Positions 25,293-32,550 of a DNA stretch of 64,000 bases are shown here, in pieces. The stretch's first letter is position 1. Every line of letters begins with the position of its first letter. The translations under genes and the position numbers were made by a program. The notes beneath the pieces are model-generated. The model worked only from the letters and a program-made list of their open reading frames with translations. It made no database searches and had not been told where the DNA came from. Source of the DNA: Enterocloster asparagiformis (GTDB lineage: Bacteria > Bacillota > Clostridia > Lachnospirales > Lachnospiraceae); assembly GCA_018380885.1 (NCBI GenBank), contig JAGZSY010000005.1, positions 62,001 to 126,000 of the forward strand, read 5' to 3'.

Positions 25293-27308
25293 TTATAATA
25301 CTGCGGCCAATTCACAGGCGCTCCAGGTGGCATTTAACAGATTGGAAACCTTCTCACAATCTCCAATGAGATGTACCTTGTCTCCGTATACAGATTTAAT
25401 TTCATCGTAAAGTTCTTTGTTTGCGTTATATCCGATGGAGGAGACCACGGTATCCGCCTCTATCCATTTTTCCTCACCGCCGACGGTAAAGTAAACTTTT
25501 TTATCTTCAAACTTTGTAATGTTTGCGCCGGTGTGAATGGGGATATGATAGTATTTGATAATCTGCGTGAGCATTTGCCCGTTTGCCGCGCATAAATCCG
25601 GCATATCCAGAACCTTGTCTTTCATTTCCACGATCTCTGCCTTTTTGCCGGATAAGGTCATGTCGTAAGCCATCTCAATTCCCGTAAGTCCCCCGCCGAT
25701 GATCACAACCTTGTCTCCAATTTCATTTTTTCTGGTTGTAAGGGCCTCAATGGCGTTGATGATACCGGCCTCCCCGATACCGGGAATATCGGAAAGCTCC
25801 CTGGCTTTGGCTCCGGTTGCCACGATGATCTCGTCCGGGTTTAACTGAACCAGCAGTTCCTTGGTAACAGGCGTGTTCATGTGAATTTCCACACCGGCTT
25901 TTTTCACCTCGTTCTCAAACCAGGTGATCAGCTTCTTATCCTGCTCCTTAAAGCTCATCGAGCTTGCGGCAATAAATGCGCCGCCAACCCGGCCGGCGGC
26001 CTCGTACAGAGAAACCTGGTGTCCCCGGACCGCTAAATCCTTGGCAGCCTCCATACCGGCTATGCCGGCTCCGACGACCACGATATGCTTTGGCCTATCC
26101 ACCGGTTTTAATTCCAGTTCTTTTTCAGAACAGGTCTGTGGATTTACGGCGCACCCCATACGTTTTCCTGCAAACAGCCTTCCAAGACAGCCGATCTGGC
26201 AGCCGATGCAGGGACGGATTTCGTCCGCCTTTCCCGCCGCGGCCTTGTTCGCCCATGCCGGTTCGGCAAGCAGCATGCGGGCCATGCCCACCGCGTCTAT
26301 CTTCCCGTCCGCAATCGCCTGGTTGCATACCTCCGGTTCCTCCATTTTGCCCGCGCAAATAACCGGAATCCCCACATGCTTTTTGATAAATGCGCAGTCC
26401 TCCAGATTGCAGTAAGCCGGCATATAGACCGGCGGATGGGGCCAGAACCAGGAGTCATATGTTCCGTTGTCCGCATCCAGCGCGGCGTATCCAATTTTTT
26501 CCAGATACTTTGCAACCTCGATACTATCCTCGTAATCGCGCCCAAATTCAGTATACGTTTCCCCCGGGAGGGCGCCGTCATTGAAATTTTTCATCTTGCT
26601 CACAACTGAGTAGCGCATCATGACCGGATAGTTTTCCCCGCAGGATTCATGAATGGCATCGATAATCTCCTTGCAGAAGCGGAGACGGTTTTCAACAGAA
26701 CCGCCGAATTCATCCGTCCTGTGATTCATGTTCTTGATGGCAAACTGGTCCAGCAGATATCCCTCATGAACCGCGTGGATTTCAATCCCGTCAAAACCGG
26801 CTTCCTTTGCCACCACAGCGCCTTTGCGGAACCCTTCCACATAATAGGTCCTGATTTCATCAACGGTCAGAGCCCGGTGTTTGATGGCGGGATTCCACAC
26901 ATTGGGCAGCCCGTCGCTTGGCCCGATGGGGTCGCTGTTGTCGGACAGCCAGTACGGCGCCTGTCTCCCCGTCCCTGCCGTCAACTGGGTTACAATCTTA
27001 CAGCCATATCCGTGGACGGCATCGGTCAATGGCTTCATGCCTTTCACATACGCCTCCCCCGCTGTGGATATGGTTGTTCCCTCATGATCCGCTTCGAATT
27101 GATTCTGCACCTGCATAGCCCCCGTGACAATCAGGCCGGTGCCTCCCTTTGCGCGCTCAATAAAGTAGTCGATTCCCCTCTGCGTATAGCTGCCGTCGGG
27201 ATTTGTCAATTCTTTATAATGGATCCCCATCGCAGCCATCACAATCCGGTTCTTGATTTCCATGGTACCGATTTTCATCGGCTGGAATAATGCATCGTAA
27301 TGTCCCAT
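25293..27308 (-). CDS. Old-yellow-enzyme-type NADH:flavin oxidoreductase (FadH/BaiCD-like)
   Basis: 671 residues. N-terminal FMN TIM barrel (about 1-340) beginning LFQPMKIGTMEIKNRIVMAAM and carrying the GIEIHAVHEGYLLDQFAIKNMNHR catalytic segment; a four-cysteine [4Fe-4S] motif (CIGCQIGCLGRLFAGKRMGC, about 345-365); then FAD- and NAD(P)H-binding folds (VVVGAGIAGMEAA, VVIIGGGLTGIEMAY). This is the layout of 2,4-dienoyl-CoA reductase, enoate reductase and the bile-acid enzymes BaiCD/BaiH, which reduce carbon-carbon double bonds of unsaturated acids, steroids or aromatics. The substrate cannot be told here. It is divergent from a TetR regulator that probably controls it. Confidence 0.9.
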   Translation of the reverse strand: MGHYDALFQPMKIGTMEIKNRIVMAAMGIHYKELTNPDGSYTQRGIDYFIERAKGGTGLIVTGAMQVQNQFEADHEGTTISTAGEAYVKGMKPLTDAVHGYGCKIVTQLTAGTGRQAPYWLSDNSDPIGPSDGLPNVWNPAIKHRALTVDEIRTYYVEGFRKGAVVAKEAGFDGIEIHAVHEGYLLDQFAIKNMNHRTDEFGGSVENRLRFCKEIIDAIHESCGENYPVMMRYSVVSKMKNFNDGALPGETYTEFGRDYEDSIEVAKYLEKIGYAALDADNGTYDSWFWPHPPVYMPAYCNLEDCAFIKKHVGIPVICAGKMEEPEVCNQAIADGKIDAVGMARMLLAEPAWANKAAAGKADEIRPCIGCQIGCLGRLFAGKRMGCAVNPQTCSEKELELKPVDRPKHIVVVGAGIAGMEAAKDLAVRGHQVSLYEAAGRVGGAFIAASSMSFKEQDKKLITWFENEVKKAGVEIHMNTPVTKELLVQLNPDEIIVATGAKARELSDIPGIGEAGIINAIEALTTRKNEIGDKVVIIGGGLTGIEMAYDMTLSGKKAEIVEMKDKVLDMPDLCAANGQMLTQIIKYYHIPIHTGANITKFEDKKVYFTVGGEEKWIEADTVVSSIGYNANKELYDEIKSVYGDKVHLIGDCEKVSNLLNATWSACELAAVL

Positions 27309-27351
27309 AAAATTACCCTCCTAAAATTGGTTGCTCTGTACTTGTGATATT

Positions 27352-27393
27352 ATTTTAACAACAGTTGAAGCGGACATCAATTCTTGCTATAAT
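27352..27393. promoter_or_regulatory. Overlapping divergent promoters of the flavoprotein and tetR-like genes
   Basis: Minus strand: TTGATG, 17 bases, TAAAAT (plus coordinates 27352-27380) for the flavoprotein. Plus strand: TTGAAG at 27365-27370, 17 bases, TATAAT at 27388-27393 for the regulator. The two overlap, so one bound repressor could block both. Confidence 0.65.
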
Positions 27394-27417
27394 ACCATGG
27401 ATACAATAATCCAAATA

Positions 27418-27437
27418 TTTTAGAATAGAGTCTAAAA
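27418..27437 (+). promoter_or_regulatory. Palindromic candidate TetR operator
   Basis: TTTTAGA (27418-27424), 6 bases, TCTAAAA (27431-27437): a perfect inverted repeat directly before the regulator's start codon, covering the place where its ribosome site should be. Confidence 0.55.
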
Positions 27438-27440
27438 AAT

Positions 27441-28016
27441 ATGAACGTTGAAAGAGAAATTATCGAATCCGGGATTGAGCTGTTCAAAGAATTTGGGTAT
27501 GACAACACAACGGTCGGCATGATTTGTAAGAAAGCGAACATCAGCAAAGGGACCTTTTACTATCATTTTCAGAATAAAAATGACATCATCTACGGTTATG
27601 TTGATTCTTTCATCTCAGATATCAACTCCGCTCTGCCGGAGATTTTGGAGCTGGATGAGCCCAAGGAGCAGCTTTGGGCGCTGTACAAATACGCGTTTGA
27701 ACATATTATATCTATGAATCCCAAATTATTGCTGGCCTATTACAAGGCGGACATGGACAACCATTTAAAACAGTTATCACCGACCTCCAGCGGGACCTAT
27801 ATGTACCACACAAACGCCTATGTGAAGATTCTTCACAGCTTGATTAAAAAATGTCAAAAATCCGGCAGCATCTGCCCCGCCTACCCGGCTGAAGATTTAT
27901 TGATCAGTTTTTCATCTGCAATCGTGGGAACGGGACTTGACTGGGCGTGCAATAATGGAGCGTTCGATGAAATTGAGCACCTACGGAAGATTTTTAATGT
28001 GATATTCTCGGAGTAG
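27441..28016 (+). CDS. TetR/AcrR-family transcription regulator
   Basis: 191 residues with the N-terminal TetR helix-turn-helix (about 5-50): ELFKEFGYDNTTVGMICKKANISKGTFYYHFQNKNDI. The C-terminal ligand-binding half is all-helical and unassigned. It faces the old-yellow-enzyme gene across 132 bases with overlapping promoters, so it is probably that gene's repressor, released by its substrate. No clear Shine-Dalgarno sequence precedes the ATG; the palindrome at 27418-27437 takes that position, suggesting weak or autoregulated expression. Confidence 0.9.
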   Translation: MNVEREIIESGIELFKEFGYDNTTVGMICKKANISKGTFYYHFQNKNDIIYGYVDSFISDINSALPEILELDEPKEQLWALYKYAFEHIISMNPKLLLAYYKADMDNHLKQLSPTSSGTYMYHTNAYVKILHSLIKKCQKSGSICPAYPAEDLLISFSSAIVGTGLDWACNNGAFDEIEHLRKIFNVIFSE

Positions 28017-28080
28017 GGTTGGGTCGGCGTTACAGGTTTTATTTTTTATACAGCCCGCTGTGTCCCATGCTGGTTTCCAT

Positions 28081-28320
28081 CTAAACCGGCGGCCCCGCAT
28101 AAAGCATAAATAATTGTTCTTCGTGAACAGAAGGATACGTATCGCTTGCCCACTCTTGCCGGCAAACCGAAGGACCAGCGCAGGTCATATGAGGAGCCTG
28201 CTCGCAGCGTGTTGGATAGAGATCGGCCGGCCCTTTTACATAGCCCTCACCACAAAAAGGGCATTGTTTATATTTTATATGATCGAAGAAATGACCATTC
28301 AAGCATCTTGCCAATGCCAC
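28081..28320 (-). CDS. Small zinc-ribbon protein at the end of the Hsp70/HerA cluster
   Basis: 79 residues from a GTG at 28320 with GGAGGG 6 bases upstream; a longer reading from the ATG at 28341 would overlap the radical-SAM gene and place the ribosome site inside the gene. The N-terminus RCLNGHFFDHIKYKQCPFCG is a zinc ribbon of the CxNGHxxD...CPxCG kind that also heads FHA-domain and signalling proteins in Clostridia. The rest (more Cys, then DTYPSVHEEQLFMLYAGPPV) is unassigned. It follows the radical-SAM gene by two bases, so it could be that enzyme's substrate or partner; this is inference only. Confidence 0.65.
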   Translation of the reverse strand: MALARCLNGHFFDHIKYKQCPFCGEGYVKGPADLYPTRCEQAPHMTCAGPSVCRQEWASDTYPSVHEEQLFMLYAGPPV

Positions 28321-28322
28321 CA

Positions 28323-29324
28323 CTATCCCTCCCTCATACAATTTGGATGCTCGTACAATGCTCCATGGAAAGCGTTAAAGCTGCGGCAGCCGCCCGCACA
28401 GACATCTCCCTTATCACATCGCAGACAGTTTCCAGTCAGCAGATTGGGGATAAATTTCCGGTTATAGGCAAAATGCTCCGGGGATTCCCAAATCTCTCGC
28501 AGGGTAATCTCTCGCAAATTACCCTCTATAAACCGGTCGTCATAAAGAGATTCACAGCCGCGCACATTCCCTTCGCTGTCCAGCCCAATGACACTTAATC
28601 CGGCGGCGCAGCCGTGGAACCTGTACAGGAGCCGGTTGTCCCGCTTCACGTAATAGCCGAGATTATCCCCCAAAACAATCCGCGGCCCTCCCTGGCGTTT
28701 CGACAGCTTGGCATAAAGGTTGAAAACTTCAGCCACATCCTCCCGGCGCAGAGACAAAGCGGCCTGCTCTCTGGCATTTCCCATAGGCGAAACCTGCTGC
28801 CATTGCCAGGCACAGATTCCCCGCGTCCCCATCCAGTCAAACAGTGCCTTCAAATCCCGGAGGCAGTCGCGGGTGATGGTTGTCACCGCCGTCAGCGGTA
28901 TCCCGGTATCAGCCATTTTGCGGCAAAAATGATCCGTCTCATAGAAGGCATCCCCACGGCCGCGAATCGTATTATGAAGTTTCTCCATCCCGTCCACAGA
29001 TACGGCCGCCGATGCGATATGCGAATTTTGTATTTCTTTAAAGTCCTGTTCTGTTTTGCGGTAACCGTTGGTGACAATATCGCATATCACTCCATTTTCT
29101 ACAAAAAAGCGAGCCAGACGGCCCCAATAAGGGCAGAGAGTCACCTCGCCCCCAATCAGAGTTACGCGCTTGCAGCCTAAGTCAATAAGCTGTCCGGCTA
29201 TGCCAAGGGCCTCCAATTCGTTTAATTCCCTTTCCCGCCTGTTTCCGGCCTGAGTACCGCAGTGGAGGCAGCGCATCGTACAGGCACGGGTAACCTCCCA
29301 TACACAAAACTTCAGTTGATACAT
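28323..29324 (-). CDS. Radical-SAM enzyme with SPASM-type C-terminal cluster domain
   Basis: 333 residues from the ATG at 29324 (AGGAGGG just upstream; the ATG at 29357 has no ribosome site). The radical-SAM CxxxCxxC motif is CTMRCLHC (about 15-22), the GGE motif is LIGGEVTL, and a SPASM-like Cys set lies at the C-terminus (GCAAG, GCES, CLRCDKGDVCAGGCRSF), expected to hold auxiliary [4Fe-4S] clusters. SPASM enzymes mostly modify peptides or proteins (PqqE, AlbA, anSME types). No classic precursor peptide is seen; the neighbouring small zinc-ribbon protein or the repeat protein at 31071 are possible targets. Confidence 0.88.
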   Translation of the reverse strand: MYQLKFCVWEVTRACTMRCLHCGTQAGNRRERELNELEALGIAGQLIDLGCKRVTLIGGEVTLCPYWGRLARFFVENGVICDIVTNGYRKTEQDFKEIQNSHIASAAVSVDGMEKLHNTIRGRGDAFYETDHFCRKMADTGIPLTAVTTITRDCLRDLKALFDWMGTRGICAWQWQQVSPMGNAREQAALSLRREDVAEVFNLYAKLSKRQGGPRIVLGDNLGYYVKRDNRLLYRFHGCAAGLSVIGLDSEGNVRGCESLYDDRFIEGNLREITLREIWESPEHFAYNRKFIPNLLTGNCLRCDKGDVCAGGCRSFNAFHGALYEHPNCMREG

Positions 29325-29360
29325 AGTCCCTCCTTTGCAGACAGAGAAATTTTCCATACT

Positions 29361-30188
29361 CTACGGCATACCATTTTTCTGTTCAAATACTGTGGCCCAT
29401 GCGAGAAATAATCGGGCCAGCTCCTGATCAAACCTTATTTTTGCCGTTTCTTCTCCACCCTGGCCGGACTCCTTTAAATACGCTTCGCCTTCTGCCGCTA
29501 GTTTTCGCAAAAAGTCATCCGTATATCCCCTTCTCTCCTCCTCCAGAGCCCTTACCAGCGATCTGGGCCAATCCTCGATATGGAAAGAATACAAGTACAG
29601 TGAAATACGCTCCCGCAAGTAAGAACAAGTAGCACGAAAGGCAAGCTCCCGGCGGCCGTAGATTCTTTGCAGGGCCTGCTCCCCGGGTCCGTCGGCAGCT
29701 CTGGCAATCTCCGCCTTATGCTGGCCCGGGTCGAAAAAATACTGGTGTACATCAATCCCATGGTCCTTCATTATTTCTTTTTGTACTGACGGATATTTAA
29801 GCCGCACAATACGATCACCTGACACAGGAATCTCCACCTGCTTTCGGTAGCTCTCCACAGCTTGAAGCAGTGACGACAGCAGCTCATCTTCCTTTGCGTT
29901 TGTCCACGTTTCATCCTCCCCACAGGCGCCGCACACTTCCCTTATCCTATCTATCAAAACGGTTTCAGGCGCGCCCGGTAGCAGAGCAGCACTATCACGG
30001 GTGTCATACCAGGACAGGAATTTCTTCCATAAAAATTTTAGATACCTGTTCGGACCATCATAGTCCTTCGGCCTCTCATGGAGCAGGGGAATCACGTGTT
30101 CCAATGCTTCCCTGCCTGGCGGCGGCAGCGTATCCTTTTTCAGCATCAGCATAGCCTGAGCCATCGTAAAATCCCACGGTTTTACCAT
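29361..30188 (-). CDS. Unknown protein of the Hsp70/HerA cluster (275 aa)
   Basis: Not recognised. 275 residues, soluble and mainly helical, with no signal peptide or membrane segment. Visible features: AMLMLKKDTLPPPGREALEHVIPLL near the N-terminus, a CGACGED motif (about residue 90) that is a single CxxC, a central VRLKYPSVQKEIMKDHGIDVHQYFFDPG, and a charged helical C-terminal third. GGAAGGGG precedes the ATG. It lies 15 bases after the Sel1-repeat gene and about 36 before the radical-SAM start, so it is part of the same transcription unit. Confidence 0.6.
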   Translation of the reverse strand: MVKPWDFTMAQAMLMLKKDTLPPPGREALEHVIPLLHERPKDYDGPNRYLKFLWKKFLSWYDTRDSAALLPGAPETVLIDRIREVCGACGEDETWTNAKEDELLSSLLQAVESYRKQVEIPVSGDRIVRLKYPSVQKEIMKDHGIDVHQYFFDPGQHKAEIARAADGPGEQALQRIYGRRELAFRATCSYLRERISLYLYSFHIEDWPRSLVRALEEERRGYTDDFLRKLAAEGEAYLKESGQGGEETAKIRFDQELARLFLAWATVFEQKNGMP

Positions 30189-30203
30189 GTATTCCCCTTC
30201 CTC

Positions 30204-31058
30204 TCAAAAACCTGCCGTTTTGCCAGCCTGTTTTCCATCCAATTTTCCGCCCTGTTTGACCTGCTCTTTCATCTTCTGGTAGACCAGACGGATTTTGTTC
30301 TGATAGTGCGGCCCGAGGGAACGGTAGTATGCCGCGGCCCTCTCCGCGTCCTTCTTCACGCCAACGCCCAGATCATAACAGAGCCCCAGCCGCGCACGCG
30401 CTTCCTCCACCCCCTGTGCGGCCGCCTTCTGGTACCAGCCGGCCGCCTTCGTCAGATCCCTTTGAACCGCATCGTTGCCATAGAGGTAAAAATGCCCAAG
30501 GCGGCATTGGGCGTGTGGCTGTCCCTGCGCGGCCGCCCTCTGATACCATTGAAACGCCTCCGGAATATCCCGCCCTGCAAAGGCGGGTCCAATGCCCCGT
30601 TCCCGGAGAAGTCCCATGCGAAACTGTGCGTCCCGATGGCCGTGCCCCGCCGCCAGCCGATACCATTTTTCAGCCTTATACTTGTACTCCTGCATATCCG
30701 CGCGATACGTAACAATCGGAACAGCGTCGTCCGGATTGGCAGCCATATTTTGGTAGGCATCCTTCCCTTCCTGAAGCAGCAGGCGCATCGGATTCCGCTC
30801 GTAATACCAGCCGAGCTGATACTGCGCATCCACATCGCCAAGAGCGGCGGCCTTCTCAAGCCACTTTACCGCCTGCGGCTCTGAAGAGCAGAGATCGGCG
30901 GTCTGATGCTCACAGTAAAGCCCCAGATAATACATTGCCTTAATATGCCCTAAGTTTGCCGCCATGCGGAAATAAGTGGCCGAATCCTGATTTCCCCAGC
31001 CGTTTCCCGCCTTCTCTAATTCGTCCAGGCCCTTTTGAAATAATTTTTCCCGTTCCAT
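30204..31058 (-). CDS. Sel1-like (TPR-type) repeat protein
   Basis: 284 residues made of about five Sel1-like repeats: AAALGDVDAQYQLGWYYE, AAGHGHRDAQFRMGLLRE, AAAQGQPHAQCRLGHFYLYG and AAAQGVEEARARLGLCYDLG, each with the A-x-x-x-LG-x-x-Y spacing. A 40-residue insertion with charged residues breaks the repeats in the middle. The C-terminal tail (KQGGKLDGKQAGKT) is Gly/Lys rich. There is no signal peptide, so it is probably a cytoplasmic scaffold. Sel1 proteins serve as adaptors for protein complexes, often with chaperones, which fits the Hsp70 genes of this cluster. AAAGGAGGGG precedes the ATG. Confidence 0.88.
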   Translation of the reverse strand: MEREKLFQKGLDELEKAGNGWGNQDSATYFRMAANLGHIKAMYYLGLYCEHQTADLCSSEPQAVKWLEKAAALGDVDAQYQLGWYYERNPMRLLLQEGKDAYQNMAANPDDAVPIVTYRADMQEYKYKAEKWYRLAAGHGHRDAQFRMGLLRERGIGPAFAGRDIPEAFQWYQRAAAQGQPHAQCRLGHFYLYGNDAVQRDLTKAAGWYQKAAAQGVEEARARLGLCYDLGVGVKKDAERAAAYYRSLGPHYQNKIRLVYQKMKEQVKQGGKLDGKQAGKTAGF

Positions 31059-31070
31059 GCCGCCCCTCCT

Positions 31071-31955
31071 TTAGCCGTTGATGGAATGATAAAAGTCCAT
31101 ATCCTTCAAATTCTGCTCCGCACGACTGCCGTAGACGTCAGCCATACCGTTCAGGCCGTCGGAGAAATAAGAATCCGCCATACTCTGATTAAAGTCAAAG
31201 TCCCGCATACTCTCTTCCGGAGTGGGGACATATCCCACATAGTCCGGCGCATCCATCGTCATCATGCCGCAAAAGGCGTCCATAACCGCCATGCTGCTAT
31301 CAAGGCCAGCCGGGTCATGATAGGGGTTGCTGACAAACCCGTCATATACGGGTGGAAAAATACCGTGTTCCCAGTTGTATTCTATCTGCTCCTCTAACTT
31401 GGCATTTTCCGTCTGCAAGTCGCGGGTCAGCTCATCAATCGCCTGATCGGCCGCAGCATTATGGATAATTCCCGCGCCGTCTATCCACACCCCCTCTCCG
31501 TAAGCATCCTTTAAGCTCTCCATCTGCTCATCCATAACTTTCCCCACATCACTGTCAATCTTACTGTCATGGATAATCCCCGCGCCATCCATCCAGGCGT
31601 CCGGGCCATAGGATTCTTTAAAGCTCCTCTGAAAATCAGACATAAGATCATTGTACAGGGTGTCTACGGCACCGTTGTGGATGATTCCCGCGCCGTCCAT
31701 CCAGGTGTTTCTGCCAATCTGTTCCGCATCGGCGGGCAGGTCTGCGGAACAGTCACGGATGCCTTCCAATTTTCCACCTTCTGCCGCCCCCTCCAGATGG
31801 CCGTCCACACTTTTCCGTATATCGCTGAGGTCTTTTACACCTCCTGTCAGCTCATCCAACGTCTTTCCCACATGTTCAATCGTATCGCCCAACTGCTCTA
31901 ACCCCGCCTGGATTCTGTCGCCCAGAGCTTCCATTTCTCCAAAAAAATCTGACAT
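31071..31955 (-). CDS. Protein with three 36-residue WMDGAGIIH repeats
   Basis: Not a family I recognise. 294 residues from the ATG at 31955 (GGAAGGGAG 8 bases upstream; a TTG at 31961 is too close to that site). The first 60 residues form an amphipathic helix with LGDRIQAGLEQLGDTIEHVGKTLDEL, as in coiled-coil or secreted helical-hairpin proteins. W(M/I)DGAGIIH(N/D) then occurs three times at residues 85, 121 and 157, exactly 36 apart, each followed by a helical stretch. The C-terminal third is rich in Met, Asp, Tyr and Phe and unassigned. No signal peptide is seen. Two bases separate it from the upstream gene. Confidence 0.7.
   Translation of the reverse strand: MSDFFGEMEALGDRIQAGLEQLGDTIEHVGKTLDELTGGVKDLSDIRKSVDGHLEGAAEGGKLEGIRDCSADLPADAEQIGRNTWMDGAGIIHNGAVDTLYNDLMSDFQRSFKESYGPDAWMDGAGIIHDSKIDSDVGKVMDEQMESLKDAYGEGVWIDGAGIIHNAAADQAIDELTRDLQTENAKLEEQIEYNWEHGIFPPVYDGFVSNPYHDPAGLDSSMAVMDAFCGMMTMDAPDYVGYVPTPEESMRDFDFNQSMADSYFSDGLNGMADVYGSRAEQNLKDMDFYHSING
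31385..31705 (-). repeat. 108-base repeats coding for the WMDGAGIIH units
   Basis: Three consecutive units of exactly 108 bases (36 codons). The nine-residue core and its DNA (complement of tggataattcccgcgccgtc, near 31463 and 31678) are strongly conserved while the rest of each unit has diverged, so selection is holding the core. Confidence 0.8.
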
Positions 31956-31957
31956 TT

Positions 31958-32536
31958 TCAACGCTCCCTTCCATTGTTGGTATGCTCCTCCGTCTGTGTC
32001 GCAATTCCACGCTCCATCAGCTTCTCTCCCTGCTTCCAGCAGGGTTTCTTTACTTTAAGGCGGTTTCCAGGCATCACATCTTCCCCATCCATTGAAGAAT
32101 ACCAGTTTCCCGTGGAGGAATCGGCTGTAAAAGCCCTCCGCGTATCCCGCAGTATCCCGGCACTCTCAAAGCAGGAGAGGAGGAATGCGGCCCGCCGGAC
32201 CGTAATCTTTTCATCCCATGCCTCCGCATTGGAAAAAAGAGCAAGGAATACATGGGAAAATTCATCATCAAGCTCTAAATTCTCCACCCGCAGGCACCAT
32301 TCTCCGAATACAGTCGCCCCAAATCTCACAGCGCCCCGGCTTACCTGGTACACCGGCTCATACAGGCCCACGAAACTGCCGGCTCTTGTTTTCAGGCCCT
32401 CAGTAACGGTATTGAGCTCCGGCATCCATTCCCATTGGCCAGGAAAACTCCGAAACCACCAGGCGGCGCAGCGCTCCTTCGCTTGCTCCGCAGTCTTTCT
32501 TACCCGCAAGGGGATGGGTTTTCGCTTCTGCTTCAT
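31958..32536 (-). CDS. Unknown protein of the Hsp70/HerA cluster (192 aa)
   Basis: Not recognised. 192 residues from the ATG at 32536, which has AAGGAG 8 bases upstream; an earlier in-frame start at 32554 would overlap the HerA-like gene. The N-terminus is basic (MKQKRKPIPLRVRKTAEQAKER), followed by Trp-rich AAWWFRSFPGQWEWMPEL and a mixed alpha/beta region with VFLALFSNAEAWDEKITVRRAAFLL. The C-terminus is charged. No membrane segment or signal peptide. Close packing with the ATPase before it and the repeat protein after it suggests these three work as a unit. Confidence 0.6.
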   Translation of the reverse strand: MKQKRKPIPLRVRKTAEQAKERCAAWWFRSFPGQWEWMPELNTVTEGLKTRAGSFVGLYEPVYQVSRGAVRFGATVFGEWCLRVENLELDDEFSHVFLALFSNAEAWDEKITVRRAAFLLSCFESAGILRDTRRAFTADSSTGNWYSSMDGEDVMPGNRLKVKKPCWKQGEKLMERGIATQTEEHTNNGRER

Positions 32537-32550
32537 CGCTACCACTCCTT

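Noticed and set aside
31071..31955. WXG100/ESX secretion substrate
   Set aside because: The helical N-terminus lacks a WxG turn between two helices, and no EssC-type FtsK protein is present.
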